Source: Gloeocapsopsis sp. IPPAS B-1203 (GTDB lineage Bacteria; Cyanobacteriota; Cyanobacteriia; Cyanobacteriales; Chroococcidiopsidaceae). From it: a stretch of DNA of 64,000 bases. Below the pieces are notes generated by a model that did no database searches, was not told the origin of the DNA, and saw only the letters and a list, made by a program, of their open reading frames with translations. Made by a program: the position numbers and the translations under genes. The DNA lies in NCBI RefSeq assembly GCF_002749975.1, contig NZ_PEIG01000001.1, forward strand, positions 186,001-250,000, written 5' to 3'. The first letter of the stretch is position 1; every line of letters starts with the position of its first letter. Below are positions 56,405-64,000 of this stretch, one piece after another.

Positions 56405-56440
56405 GCATAAGGCTCAATCCCTCGCTCCTCGCTCCTTGCT
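56405..56440. repeat. STRR heptamers between cpcC and cpcD
   Basis: CTCGCTC/CTCCTCG/CTCCTTG heptamers occur in the short cpcC-cpcD spacer, the same type as those in rnpB. Confidence 0.7.
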
Positions 56441-56444
56441 CCTC

Positions 56445-57326
56445 TTATGCTGGGGTGACGCTGACTATTCTGCCACCTTTTTTGGTGATTTCCTGATACT
56501 TTTGTGAAAGACGCTCGTAAGGCACTAAAAACGCAGTGCTACTCCGGCGTACTTTAGGATATCCAGGTTGGAGAATTCCAGTAACTTCGATGCGGTACAT
56601 GCGTCCGCTTTCTTCAGGTGTACCACCAAGTGCTTTTCTTGGTGCAGCATCATTGGGAATTGAAGCGTGTTTCCAGCCAGAACCACTACTACCCGCAGGT
56701 TGCACAATATTGGAAGCTTGATTGCGTCCAAGTTCGCGAGTTAACCGAGGAGATTTACCACCTACTGTACCGCGATCGCTTGTCGCATATCCGCGATACA
56801 ACCGGAACATTCTTGTAAAACCAGTGGTTTGCACGCCTGGCTCTACCATAAAGCCCCGATAATACGGAACCACATTGTTACCAAAGCTGTTTTCGTACTC
56901 AATGCTATCGATATGCGCATCAATCTCAGCATCGTAGCCCTGTTCCTCACACAACTGCGTATGATAGGCTAACTCTTCTTCACTATATGGTGCCCGACCT
57001 AAGAGATGCTTGAAATTGAGTTCAACAAAGCGTTGATTTGAATTCGGATAGAAAAACTTGTTTTTGTATAAATCTGATTTAGCAACGGCACGGACAAAAT
57101 CTCGAACTGTGATATTTCCTTGCCGTAATAGCGATTCAGCAGAGGTTAGACGTTCTGCTTGCATCACATAATCGTTGCCCAATACCTGACGATAAACAGC
57201 ACGAATAACTGTTTGAATATCATCTTCTGTCCAATCAGGTCGCAGCTCAACTCTTGATGAAGCATCAAACGCCGAAAGACCGAGTCGCCCTGCTGCTGCT
57301 AAATTGTTTACCATTAAAGCACTCAT
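56445..57326 (-). CDS. cpcC: Phycocyanin rod linker CpcC
   Basis: The 293-residue linker joins phycocyanin hexamers along the rod. It has an N-terminal PBS-linker domain ('[49 protein letters not shown]') and a C-terminal CpcD-like domain ('[51 protein letters not shown]'). The ATG at 57326 follows a GGGGGA site; an ATG four codons later and one at 57440 are alternatives. A hairpin upstream separates it from cpcA. Confidence 0.96.
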   Translation of the reverse strand: MSALMVNNLAAAGRLGLSAFDASSRVELRPDWTEDDIQTVIRAVYRQVLGNDYVMQAERLTSAESLLRQGNITVRDFVRAVAKSDLYKNKFFYPNSNQRFVELNFKHLLGRAPYSEEELAYHTQLCEEQGYDAEIDAHIDSIEYENSFGNNVVPYYRGFMVEPGVQTTGFTRMFRLYRGYATSDRGTVGGKSPRLTRELGRNQASNIVQPAGSSGSGWKHASIPNDAAPRKALGGTPEESGRMYRIEVTGILQPGYPKVRRSSTAFLVPYERLSQKYQEITKKGGRIVSVTPA

Positions 57327-57378
57327 CAACGGTTCCCCCAACGCAATAAATTGTGATTGTGCAAAATTGGAAAAACAA

Positions 57379-57439
57379 TGCCCGGAAAAATTAGCAACTG
57401 CTAGCTTTTTGTGCCAACACTCGCTTACTCTTCCGGGCA
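57379..57439 (-). promoter_or_regulatory. Stem-loop between cpcA and cpcC
   Basis: TGCCCGGAA and TTCCGGGCA form a 9-bp outer stem in the cpcA-cpcC spacer, with a small TAGC/GCTA inner stem before a short T run. In other cyanobacteria such loops cause partial termination or stabilise the abundant cpcBA message. Confidence 0.75.
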
Positions 57440-57452
57440 TCGCACCTGAATA

Positions 57453-57941
57453 CTAGCTCAGGGCGTTGATGGCGTAATCAAGGTAGGTGTTAGCTTCGTT
57501 AGCTGCTTGACCTTGCAAGCCGTGGTTGGACTTAATATGCTTTAGTGCTTCGACATACCAGCTAGGAGATAGGTCGAAGGAGCGGTTGATTTCATCCAAA
57601 CCAGCAATTAAGTACTCGTCCATAGGACCTGTACCACCAGAAACTAGGCAATAAGTTACCATCCGGAGGTAGTGACCGATATCACGAGCACACTTGGACT
57701 TACCACGCGAATCAGCAGCGTACTGAGGTCCCTGCATTTGAGTGGTGTATGGGAACTTTTGATAAACTGCTTGAGCAGCTCCATCAATCAATTGCTGTGA
57801 CTTTTGAGTCAATGATCTTGCAGCTTCCATGCTAGCTGCTGCGCGGTCAAAGCGACCATTGATAGCTTGTAGTTCAGTGTTGCTTAAAAAACGACCTTGG
57901 GTATCTGCAGCACCAATTGCTTCTGTAATTGGGGTTTTCAT
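57453..57941 (-). CDS. cpcA: C-phycocyanin alpha subunit
   Basis: The 162-residue globin-like subunit has the expected length and start '[25 protein letters not shown]'. The bilin-binding Cys84 lies in '[19 protein letters not shown]'. With CpcB it forms the hexamers of the phycobilisome rods. It follows cpcB by 62 bases. Confidence 0.98.
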   Translation of the reverse strand: MKTPITEAIGAADTQGRFLSNTELQAINGRFDRAAASMEAARSLTQKSQQLIDGAAQAVYQKFPYTTQMQGPQYAADSRGKSKCARDIGHYLRMVTYCLVSGGTGPMDEYLIAGLDEINRSFDLSPSWYVEALKHIKSNHGLQGQAANEANTYLDYAINALS

Positions 57942-58003
57942 TGTTGCAATATCTCCTTTTTGTTTTCTCGTAGTTTACTTAGCTATATTAAGCTTTGAAA
58001 ATA

Positions 58004-58522
58004 TTAGGCAACAGCAGAAGCAGCGCGATCAAAATAGCTAGCTACTTCAGACATTAATTGGCTACAATCACCTTGGGTAATACCGTTGGGGTCGTTAGCA
58101 ATCTTGATAGCAGCATCTTTCATTTTTTGTACGCCAGCAGCAACTGAACCACCAGGTACGCCCAAAGCTTGATAAGTTTCACGCAGACCGTTCAAGCAGC
58201 GATCGTCAAGTACGCTAGCATCTCCAGCCATTACGGCATAAGTTACGTAGCGTAGGATGATTTCCATGTCGCGCAAGCAAGCTGCCATACGACGGTTGGT
58301 ATAAGCATTTCCACCTGGTTGAATCAACTGGGGCTGCTCTTCAAACAAAGCACGAGCTGCATCAGTCACAATGCTTGAAGCGTTGCTGGTGATGCGGTTC
58401 ACTGTATCCAAGCGCTTGTTGCCATCTTTCACCATATTGGTGAGTGCATCTAATTGCTCGTTACTTAAGAACTCACCTCTTGAGTCTGCTTGAGATACTA
58501 CTTTGGCGAATGCATCTAACAT
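58004..58522 (-). CDS. cpcB: C-phycocyanin beta subunit
   Basis: The 172-residue subunit starts '[25 protein letters not shown]'. Cys82 in '[15 protein letters not shown]' and Cys153 in 'TQGDCSQL' bind two phycocyanobilins. The sequence '[22 protein letters not shown]' marks phycocyanin instead of phycoerythrocyanin. It is the promoter-proximal gene of a ten-gene operon. Confidence 0.98.
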   Translation of the reverse strand: MLDAFAKVVSQADSRGEFLSNEQLDALTNMVKDGNKRLDTVNRITSNASSIVTDAARALFEEQPQLIQPGGNAYTNRRMAACLRDMEIILRYVTYAVMAGDASVLDDRCLNGLRETYQALGVPGGSVAAGVQKMKDAAIKIANDPNGITQGDCSQLMSEVASYFDRAASAVA

Positions 58523-59096
58523 CGACTTTATTCTCCTAATGAGCGAAAAGTAGAGTGCTGTTTTTAAAAAATCAGGAATGTTGTTGTATGCAGTTGGAAT
58601 TGACTGCAACAGACCTTAGCTTCAACACTGTATTCAAGTTTCAATTTTTCTTGGTCGCCGTGAATCGGGGATCAGACGGTAACAAGAGAGAAATCTGAGA
58701 AATTGCGTGACTTTTATGAGAAAGTCATTAACTTGATTTACGAGTGTTTTTCATTGCTTTTGCCTGTTACTTAACCCCTCCAGGTACTCTTTATACAATG
58801 CCCTCGTGTCATTATTTTTTACAAGTTGTTAAGTTTTTCCTGTGTTTGCTAAATAAAACATCAAACCCTTATATCACAAGGATTTCCTTGCTAAATTACC
58901 TCATCTACCTGTAACAAAACTTCACGTATTTATACTTACTGAAGCCAAATATATTTTTTTTATTTTTTCTTTATTTTTTCTCTAAGCACGGAAGGTTAAT
59001 GTTTTGGTCGTACATAACCTAATTGTATCAAGATAAATTTTGTTAAAAAATGTAAAGGAGTTGTGTCTAAATATTTCCATTAGTTGTTGCAATTCT
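58523..59096 (-). promoter_or_regulatory. cpc operon promoter and long leader region
   Basis: This 574-base gene-free stretch upstream of cpcB is AT-rich with long T runs near 58940-58990. It must hold the cpc promoter; long untranslated leaders are usual for this operon. I cannot place the start site. Confidence 0.55.
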
Positions 59097-60047
59097 TTAG
59101 CTAACAGAGGTGTGGCAAATAGCGATCGCTATCCGGCGACGTAACACTTGTAAAAGCGTAGTAAGACTAGCTGGCAAAGGCGCGATCGCCTCAATTGCTT
59201 CTCCAGTAACAGGATGCTGTAACCTCAGTTTCCAAGCATGGAGTGCTTGTCCAGGAAGATTGACACCAACTGAATGACCAGAACTATAAACAGGATCTCC
59301 GACAATTGGATGACCAATAGCAGCACAATGAACGCGAATTTGATGCGTACGTCCTGTTTCTAGCTGAAAGTGCATCAAGGTATAGTTACCTAATCTTTCT
59401 TGAACCTGCCAGTGAGTAACAGCAGAACGTCCTCCCTTCTCTGTAGAAACAACAGCCATTTTTTTACGGTCTACTGGATGACGACCGATAGGAAGGTCAA
59501 CTGTACCGCTTTCAGTTTTAGGAACGCCATAGACAACGCCTAGATATTCCCTATGGGCAGTTTTCGCTTTGAGTTGTGCCTGGAGATGTTGTTGCGCAAA
59601 ATCCGTTTTGGCGACCGCGATCGCACCCGTCGTATCTTTATCCAAGCGATGCACAATTCCAGGGCGCTGTACGCCACCAATACCAGGTAAGTTAGGGCAG
59701 TGTGCGAGTAAGGCATTGACTAATGTACCTCCAGCATGACCTGGTGCTGGATGAACGACTAACCCTGCTGGTTTGTTAATAATCAACACAGAGTCATCTT
59801 CATAAAGAATATCCAGGGGAATATTTTCTGGTTGTAAATCTAGCGGTTGCGCTTCAGGAATTTTAATTGTGATGCGATCGCCTGGTTTTACAGTAACTTT
59901 TTTGGACGTACAAACTTGATCGTTAACTTGTACTTGTCCTTGTTCAATCAAATTTTGGATACGCGATCGCGATAAATCAGGTAATTCTTGTGCCAAATAA
60001 CGGTCAAGGCGATCGCTTTGTGCTTGTACTTGAATATTTATTGTCAA
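59097..60047 (-). CDS. 23S rRNA pseudouridine synthase, RluA/RluD family
   Basis: The 316-residue enzyme has an N-terminal S4 RNA-binding domain ('DRLDRYLAQELPDLSRSRIQNLIEQGQVQVND') and a catalytic domain with 'RPGIVHRLDKDTTGAIAVAKT', whose Asp is the family nucleophile, then 'LETGRTHQIRVH' and 'IVGDPVY'. RluD-type members modify helix 69 of 23S rRNA. Confidence 0.95.
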   Translation of the reverse strand: MTINIQVQAQSDRLDRYLAQELPDLSRSRIQNLIEQGQVQVNDQVCTSKKVTVKPGDRITIKIPEAQPLDLQPENIPLDILYEDDSVLIINKPAGLVVHPAPGHAGGTLVNALLAHCPNLPGIGGVQRPGIVHRLDKDTTGAIAVAKTDFAQQHLQAQLKAKTAHREYLGVVYGVPKTESGTVDLPIGRHPVDRKKMAVVSTEKGGRSAVTHWQVQERLGNYTLMHFQLETGRTHQIRVHCAAIGHPIVGDPVYSSGHSVGVNLPGQALHAWKLRLQHPVTGEAIEAIAPLPASLTTLLQVLRRRIAIAICHTSVS

Positions 60048-60294
60048 TTCAGAATCAACTCAACAAAAATCATCAATTTATATTCTGGCTAATATAAATT
60101 CTGTTTGGAAAATGAACTATATTAAACTTCAAGCTTGCCGAATACATTTTTAGAGTGATGAGTCAAAGTAAATGGACAGTTCTGTACAATAAGCTGTTAT
60201 GTTTCTTTATTTCTAAGTTATGACAGTACAAACAGTTTATATGTGAGAAGTTCAGCATTAGGTTAGTTTTAATTGTTACAACGATGCGTATTCT

Positions 60295-61011
60295 ATGAAC
60301 TTCGACCAAGCTAATTTTGAAGTGCGGTGTGAGTGGGGTAAACAAGGAGTTTTACAATTAGCTCCTATTAGTGATGTCATTATTGTTGTGGATGTTCTCT
60401 CATTCTCGACTTGCGTTGACATTGCTAACAGCCAGGGAGCGATCGTCTATCCCTACCAGTGGAGAGATGAATCTGCACAAATATTTGCTCAGTCCGTTGA
60501 TGCGGAATTAGCAGAAAAGCGCGGCGGCGGTCGTTATTCATTATCCCCAGCATCGTTAATGGCAATTAGCAAAGAGGCGCGGTTAGTGCTTCCCTCTCCC
60601 AACGGTTCATCTTTAAGCTTGACAGCAGAAGCAACTCCGACTTTAACTGGATGTTTAAGAAATTATCGAGCTGTTGCATTAGCAGCCATGAGTTATGGAC
60701 AGCGGATTGCCGTTGTACCAGCAGGTGAACAATGGAGTGATGGTAGCCTTCGTCCGTCCTTTGAGGACATGATTGGAGCAGGTGCAATCATCAGTCATCT
60801 TAGCGGTAGTCTGTCACCAGAGGCGCAAGCCGCAACTACAGCATATCAAAACTTTCAACACAGTCTAGAGTGTCTAATCAAGCAATGTGGCTCTGGCAAA
60901 GAACTGATTGAGCGAGGTTTTGAGCAGGATATTGAGTTAGCAGCAAAGTTAAATGTCAGCGATTGTGTTCCTACATTGGTTGGCAGAGCTTATATCAATC
61001 TCGCAAGATGA
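60295..61011 (+). CDS. comB: ComB-like 2-phosphosulfolactate phosphatase
   Basis: The 238-residue protein has the ComB family core: 'SDVIIVVDVLSFSTCVDIANSQGAIVYPY', 'ARLVLPSPNGSSLSLTAE', 'GAIISHLSG' and 'LNVSDCVPTLVGR'. In archaea it is a Mg2+-dependent phosphatase in coenzyme M synthesis; cyanobacteria lack coenzyme M, so the true substrate here is unknown. It stands alone. Confidence 0.9.
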   Translation: MNFDQANFEVRCEWGKQGVLQLAPISDVIIVVDVLSFSTCVDIANSQGAIVYPYQWRDESAQIFAQSVDAELAEKRGGGRYSLSPASLMAISKEARLVLPSPNGSSLSLTAEATPTLTGCLRNYRAVALAAMSYGQRIAVVPAGEQWSDGSLRPSFEDMIGAGAIISHLSGSLSPEAQAATTAYQNFQHSLECLIKQCGSGKELIERGFEQDIELAAKLNVSDCVPTLVGRAYINLAR

Positions 61012-61055
61012 TAACCTCAATGCAACTGAAAGGTAATGCTATGTAAGCTAAACTT

Positions 61056-61185
61056 CAAATTGGGCGACAGCTAGATAAAATCTCATGCACCTTTACAACA
61101 TTACCAATTACAGCGATCGCCGGTGCGCTGAATTTCGCTTCCATTGGTGTCACAATTGTGGCTAATATACCAATTAATTCTTTGA
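61056..61185 (-). pseudogene. Copied fragment of the cobA 3' end
   Basis: This stretch matches the end of the intact cobA gene at about 62014-62145 in the same orientation. Both carry an exact 29-base block (61061-61089 and 62019-62047), and the translation FSAPAIAVIGNVV-K-HEILSSCRP is shared, with small differences and one in-frame 3-base deletion. It lacks the rest of the gene and cannot be functional. Confidence 0.9.
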
Positions 61186-61296
61186 TTAAGTTCCGTTGAA
61201 GGCGGGGGTGGTAAGGCGGTAGCTTGAAGGCAGTAACATGAAGCATTGGGCATCGAACCAGACGTCAGGCTGCCCATTCTGTCAACTCTTGCCGCA

Positions 61297-61779
61297 ATGA
61301 ACCTAAAAGTATACATTGAAACTTCTATTCCCAGTTTTTATTACGAGGTGCGTTCTACCCCTGACATGGTGGCGAGACGCGAATGGACAAGGGAATGGTG
61401 GAGTAATGCAAGTAACAACTATCGGCTTGTGACTAGTCTTGCTGTGCTGGATGAACTTAACAGAGGTAGCTTTCCCAGAAAGACTGAGGCAGTAGAAATG
61501 ATCAGCGGCTTGCCATTTGTTCTTATTGAACCCGCAATTGCTGAAATCGTAGAAGTGTATATTCAGCAACACCTAATGCCTAACGATCCAGTTGGAGACG
61601 CCCTACATCTTGCTCTAGCCTCATACCATAAATGTGATTTTCTGTTGACCTGGAACTGTCGGCACTTGGCAAATGCAAACAAGTTCGGTCACATTCAACG
61701 TGTGAACGTTATGCTTGGATTGTACGTTCCAACGCTAGTCACGCCATTAGAGTTAATCGGAGCGCAAGATGATGAATGA
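61297..61779 (+). CDS. PIN-domain protein (VapC-like toxin)
   Basis: The 160-residue protein begins 'MNLKVYIETSIPSFYYEV', placing Glu where PIN nucleases usually have their first Asp. Other likely acids are in 'LAVLDELNRG' and 'DPVGDALHLALAS', followed by 'FLLTWNCRHLANANK'. Relatives act as RNA-cleaving toxins. The stop overlaps the next small gene by 8-11 bases, giving toxin-first order. Confidence 0.85.
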   Translation: MNLKVYIETSIPSFYYEVRSTPDMVARREWTREWWSNASNNYRLVTSLAVLDELNRGSFPRKTEAVEMISGLPFVLIEPAIAEIVEVYIQQHLMPNDPVGDALHLALASYHKCDFLLTWNCRHLANANKFGHIQRVNVMLGLYVPTLVTPLELIGAQDDE

Positions 61780-61963
61780 TGAAGCAATCAACCAAATACG
61801 TGAAGTTCGCCACATTATTTCTGAGGAGCATGGACACGATCCTCAGAGGTTAGTGAGCTACTATATTAAACTTCAGAAGCAATATCCTCAAGCCCAGTTT
61901 CAAGATAATTACTCAGAAGCTGTTCAAGCGTCAAGAAAGCTAGCTGCTAAAGACAGTAAATAA
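61769..61963 (+). CDS. Probable antitoxin of the PIN protein
   Basis: The 64-residue basic/acidic helical protein ('MMNDEAINQIREVRHIISEEHGHDPQRLVSYYIKLQ') overlaps the PIN gene. ATGs at 61769 or 61772 both fit. No known DNA-binding fold is obvious in it. Pairing is inferred from overlap and from similar PIN-linked small proteins in cyanobacteria. Confidence 0.78.
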   Translation: MMNDEAINQIREVRHIISEEHGHDPQRLVSYYIKLQKQYPQAQFQDNYSEAVQASRKLAAKDSK

Positions 61964-61982
61964 TCTAATAGATGTTTGATTT

Positions 61983-62780
61983 CTAACCTATTACATCAGC
62001 CGCATCTATCGTCCAAACTGGGCGACAGCTAGATAAAATCTCATGCATTTTTACGACATTACCAATTACAGCGATCGCTGGTGCACTAAATTCTTTTGCT
62101 TCCATCTGTGTTGCAATTGTGGCTAATGTGCCTATTAGTTCTTCTTGTTCGGGGCGCGTACCCCAGCGAACTAAAGCTATGGGGGTTTCTAAACTCAATC
62201 CGGCTGCGTGCAACTGTTCGATAATATGAGGTAGATTGTGGATTCCCATATAGATAACGATTGTTTCGGAACCGTGAGCGATCGCTTGCCAGTTGATAAC
62301 TGGGTTATACTTTCCTGCTGCTTCGTGTCCTGTTACAAAAGTGACTGAAGAACTGTAGCTACGATGCGTTAATGGAATTCCGGCGTAAGCCGGTGCAGCA
62401 ATACCTGAAGTAATCCCAGGAACAACTTCCACAGGAACTCCAGCTTTTACTAGGTCTACCATTTCTTCACCGCCGCGACCAAAAACAAACGGATCGCCAC
62501 CTTTTAGCCTGACAACAATTGCATTATCTTGTGCTTTTTCAATTAAGAGTTGCGTAATTTCTTCCTGAATTAACGAATGACGTCCCCGACGTTTTCCCGC
62601 ATGGATTTTTTCTGCCTGGGGGTTAATCATCATTAATATTGCAGAACTGACTAATGCATCGTAGATGACAACATCCGCACACTCTAGCAATCCCTTACCC
62701 TTTAGCGTCATTAATCCTGGATCTCCAGGTCCTGCACCCACCAAATAAACCTTACCCAATTCTTCTCTCTCTGTGTGCAT
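61983..62780 (-). CDS. cobA: Uroporphyrinogen-III C-methyltransferase
   Basis: The 265-residue SUMT adds two methyl groups from SAM to uroporphyrinogen III, giving precorrin-2 for siroheme and cobalamin. Signatures are 'VYLVGAGPGDPGLMTLKG', 'VVIYDALVS', 'VRLKGGDPFVFGRGGEEM' and 'VPGITSGIAAPAYAGIPLTHR'. It starts 6 bases after cbiX, so the two form an operon. Its 3' end is the source, or the copy, of the fragment at 61056. Confidence 0.96.
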   Translation of the reverse strand: MHTEREELGKVYLVGAGPGDPGLMTLKGKGLLECADVVIYDALVSSAILMMINPQAEKIHAGKRRGRHSLIQEEITQLLIEKAQDNAIVVRLKGGDPFVFGRGGEEMVDLVKAGVPVEVVPGITSGIAAPAYAGIPLTHRSYSSSVTFVTGHEAAGKYNPVINWQAIAHGSETIVIYMGIHNLPHIIEQLHAAGLSLETPIALVRWGTRPEQEELIGTLATIATQMEAKEFSAPAIAVIGNVVKMHEILSSCRPVWTIDAADVIG

Positions 62781-62786
62781 TGTGGC

Positions 62787-63572
62787 TTATTTCTCAACCA
62801 AATCCCAGATTAAACTGGCTAACTCAGCACTCGCGCCGATTGGTTCTGTCAAATGTAAATTTAAACTTGGGAATCGCATTTGTAATTGCGCTACTGATTG
62901 GGCGATCTCATCAGTAATCCCTCCTGCAAAGAGAAAGTAAGGTACAATGCCAATTTGCTGATAACCTGCATTTGCTAGTGCTTGTACGCGTGATTCTAAA
63001 CTTGGTGCTATTGCCCAATATGCATCTACGGCATTTAGTTGCTTTGCTACTGCTTTGACTGGTTCTTTTGCACCAGGGCGACGACTACCATGAGACAACA
63101 AAATCCAAGTTTCAATGTCCTTCGTAACTATCTTGGCTAATAATTGCACTAAACCTGGATGCGTACCAAGATGTGGTTGTAAATCAAGTATGACTTTTTC
63201 TCCTAAAGTTTGTTGAGCGATCGCGACTTGAGTAGGAATATCTTCTTTAACGTGCGTTCCTGGTAAGAGAAATACTGGTATGATTTGAACTTTGTTATAG
63301 CCTTGAGTAAGGGCGCGATCGCTAAAGTCTACGATTTGCTGCGCTAATGACAATGGACTTAGCTCTAAACACGCTTTATCAACCAGTAGTTGCTTAGTTG
63401 AACTGATGTCTACAGTAGGCAAGTGATGAAAACGATTGTTTCCAGAACGTTGCTGATTACTTACACTAATTTGTACTGGCGAGTAAGAAATCAACTTAAC
63501 CAACTGCTCCATAGCAACTTCTGGTCGCGGGTCGCGACTTCCATGTGATACCAGCAAATAAGCAGATGGCAT
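62787..63572 (-). CDS. Sirohydrochlorin chelatase, CbiX/SirB type
   Basis: The 261-residue two-domain protein has 'LLVSHGSRDPRPEVAM' at the N-terminus and 'ILLSHGSRRPGAKEPV' in the second half, each with the catalytic-type His of CbiX. 'IPVFLLPGTHVKEDIP' and 'IVPYFLFAGGITDEIA' are the metal-binding partners. It inserts Fe2+ or Co2+ into sirohydrochlorin. Being next to cobA supports a siroheme/corrinoid role. Confidence 0.92.
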   Translation of the reverse strand: MPSAYLLVSHGSRDPRPEVAMEQLVKLISYSPVQISVSNQQRSGNNRFHHLPTVDISSTKQLLVDKACLELSPLSLAQQIVDFSDRALTQGYNKVQIIPVFLLPGTHVKEDIPTQVAIAQQTLGEKVILDLQPHLGTHPGLVQLLAKIVTKDIETWILLSHGSRRPGAKEPVKAVAKQLNAVDAYWAIAPSLESRVQALANAGYQQIGIVPYFLFAGGITDEIAQSVAQLQMRFPSLNLHLTEPIGASAELASLIWDLVEK

Positions 63573-63737
63573 TAACTAAGTACTATCAATATCGTTATCT
63601 CTTAGCTATTATAATTAAAACCTTCTTCCTAATTTGTTTTGTATCATTTTTATCCATTTTGTACGACTGTAGCTAAAGTTAAAATCTTGGATGACTTTGA
63701 TCGTAATGCTTAAAAATTTAGGTTTCATAAAAACATG

Positions 63738-63770
63738 AAAGGTCAGTAGATAGAATTCTTACTGACCTTT
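63738..63770 (-). terminator. Intrinsic terminator
   Basis: AAAGGTCAGTA / TACTGACCTTT form an 11-bp stem with an 11-base loop. On the minus strand it is followed by CATGTTTTTATG. It serves the gene ending at 63806. Confidence 0.8.
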
Positions 63771-63805
63771 TCAAATTTATTTTTTACAATCGATGACTAA
63801 GTGCC

Positions 63806-64000
63806 TTAGTGCTTATCAGCAACAGGGTCAGCAATATAACGGAAAGTAGGCTCAGAATTCCAAGGACCACGCTCATCCTGCTTACCATTTGTAGATAGAT
63901 TGTAATAAATATCTACTGTTTCATCTGGCTGAATTTCACCAAAGAACGGATCAGTAAGCTTACCTAGAGAATCTAGTGCCTTCATGAACATCTGTGTGTG
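63806..64000 (-). CDS. C-terminal end of a probable manganese catalase (partial)
   Basis: The frame is open to the right edge; codons before the ATG at 63991 also read through (HTQ), so this is the 3' part of a longer gene. The visible end has 'KALDSLGKLTDPFFGEIQPDE', 'IYYNLST' and 'ERGPWNSEPTFRYI'. The NLS-x(n)-RGPWN pattern recalls the tail of manganese catalases, but this rests on memory of the family and no catalytic residues are in view. Confidence 0.55.
   Translation of the reverse strand, partial: HTQMFMKALDSLGKLTDPFFGEIQPDETVDIYYNLSTNGKQDERGPWNSEPTFRYIADPVADKH

Noticed and set aside
61012-61246. Small minus-strand gene encoding a SUMT-like C-terminal peptide
   Set aside because: It matches only the last part of cobA and lacks the SAM-binding N-terminal domain, so it is a fragment and not a gene.

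Overview
This window is chromosomal DNA of a cyanobacterium. It carries a full phycocyanin operon (cpcBACDEFG type), chlM, ndhL, a tRNA-Leu(UAA) gene split by a group I intron, a cyanobacterial-type RNase P RNA, an NtcA-type box upstream of an ammonium transporter, and many copies of the HIP1 palindrome GCGATCGC. Short tandem heptamer repeats (STRR) lie in rnpB, in the trnL intron and in many spacers. That pattern is best known from heterocystous and related filamentous or Chroococcidiopsis-like cyanobacteria. No heterocyst or phycoerythrin genes are present, so I do not name a genus.

Layout. 1-5.5 kb: partial RibD-C reductase, a dCache sensor kinase, rnc, rnpB and corA. 5.7-7.4 kb: groEL under a perfect CIRCE element. 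7.8-9.8 kb: a Sua5/YrdC-type gene divergent from larC. 9.9-14 kb: two paralogous lipoproteins, an LPG-synthase-TM-like membrane protein and an unrecognised 409-residue protein. 14.7-16.7 kb: intron-containing trnL, ndhL, a DUF3007 protein and trpA. 16.6-20.8 kb: aldo/keto reductase, a MerR regulator with its own operator, an MFS exporter, a DinB-like protein and a DUF29-like protein. 20.9-25.7 kb: a six-gene minus-strand operon (MerR, quinone oxidoreductase, Old Yellow Enzyme, NQO-type flavoprotein, Nu-class GST, alpha/beta hydrolase) that reads as an electrophile or quinone detoxification unit. 25.8-32.5 kb: ackA, a hybrid CHASE3-PAS-PAS kinase and a six-domain response regulator. 32.6-37 kb: small membrane and HicB-like proteins, an unknown helical protein, chlM, nagA and purE. 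37-43 kb: amt, ispH, tspO and an RTX repeat protein. 43-50.3 kb: a five-gene surface-polysaccharide-type cluster (GT2, an unknown toroid-like protein, an LPG-synthase-TM-like protein and two GT-C-like membrane proteins). 50.3-51.4 kb: a Ca2+/Na+ exchanger. 51.5-58.5 kb: the cpc operon with two tandem cpcD and three cpcG genes. 59-64 kb: rluD, comB, a PIN toxin/antitoxin pair sitting between cobA and a copied fragment of the cobA 3' end, cobA and cbiX (siroheme/corrinoid branch), and the end of a probable Mn-catalase gene.

Most genes are ordinary housekeeping or photosynthesis genes. The points most worth a second look are the polysaccharide cluster with its unknown enzyme-like protein, the toxin/antitoxin pair bracketed by a cobA duplication, the MerR detoxification operon with repeated 16-bp operators, the three-copy hairpin element with compensatory base changes, and the heptamer repeats that enter both structured RNAs and the ends or interiors of coding genes.
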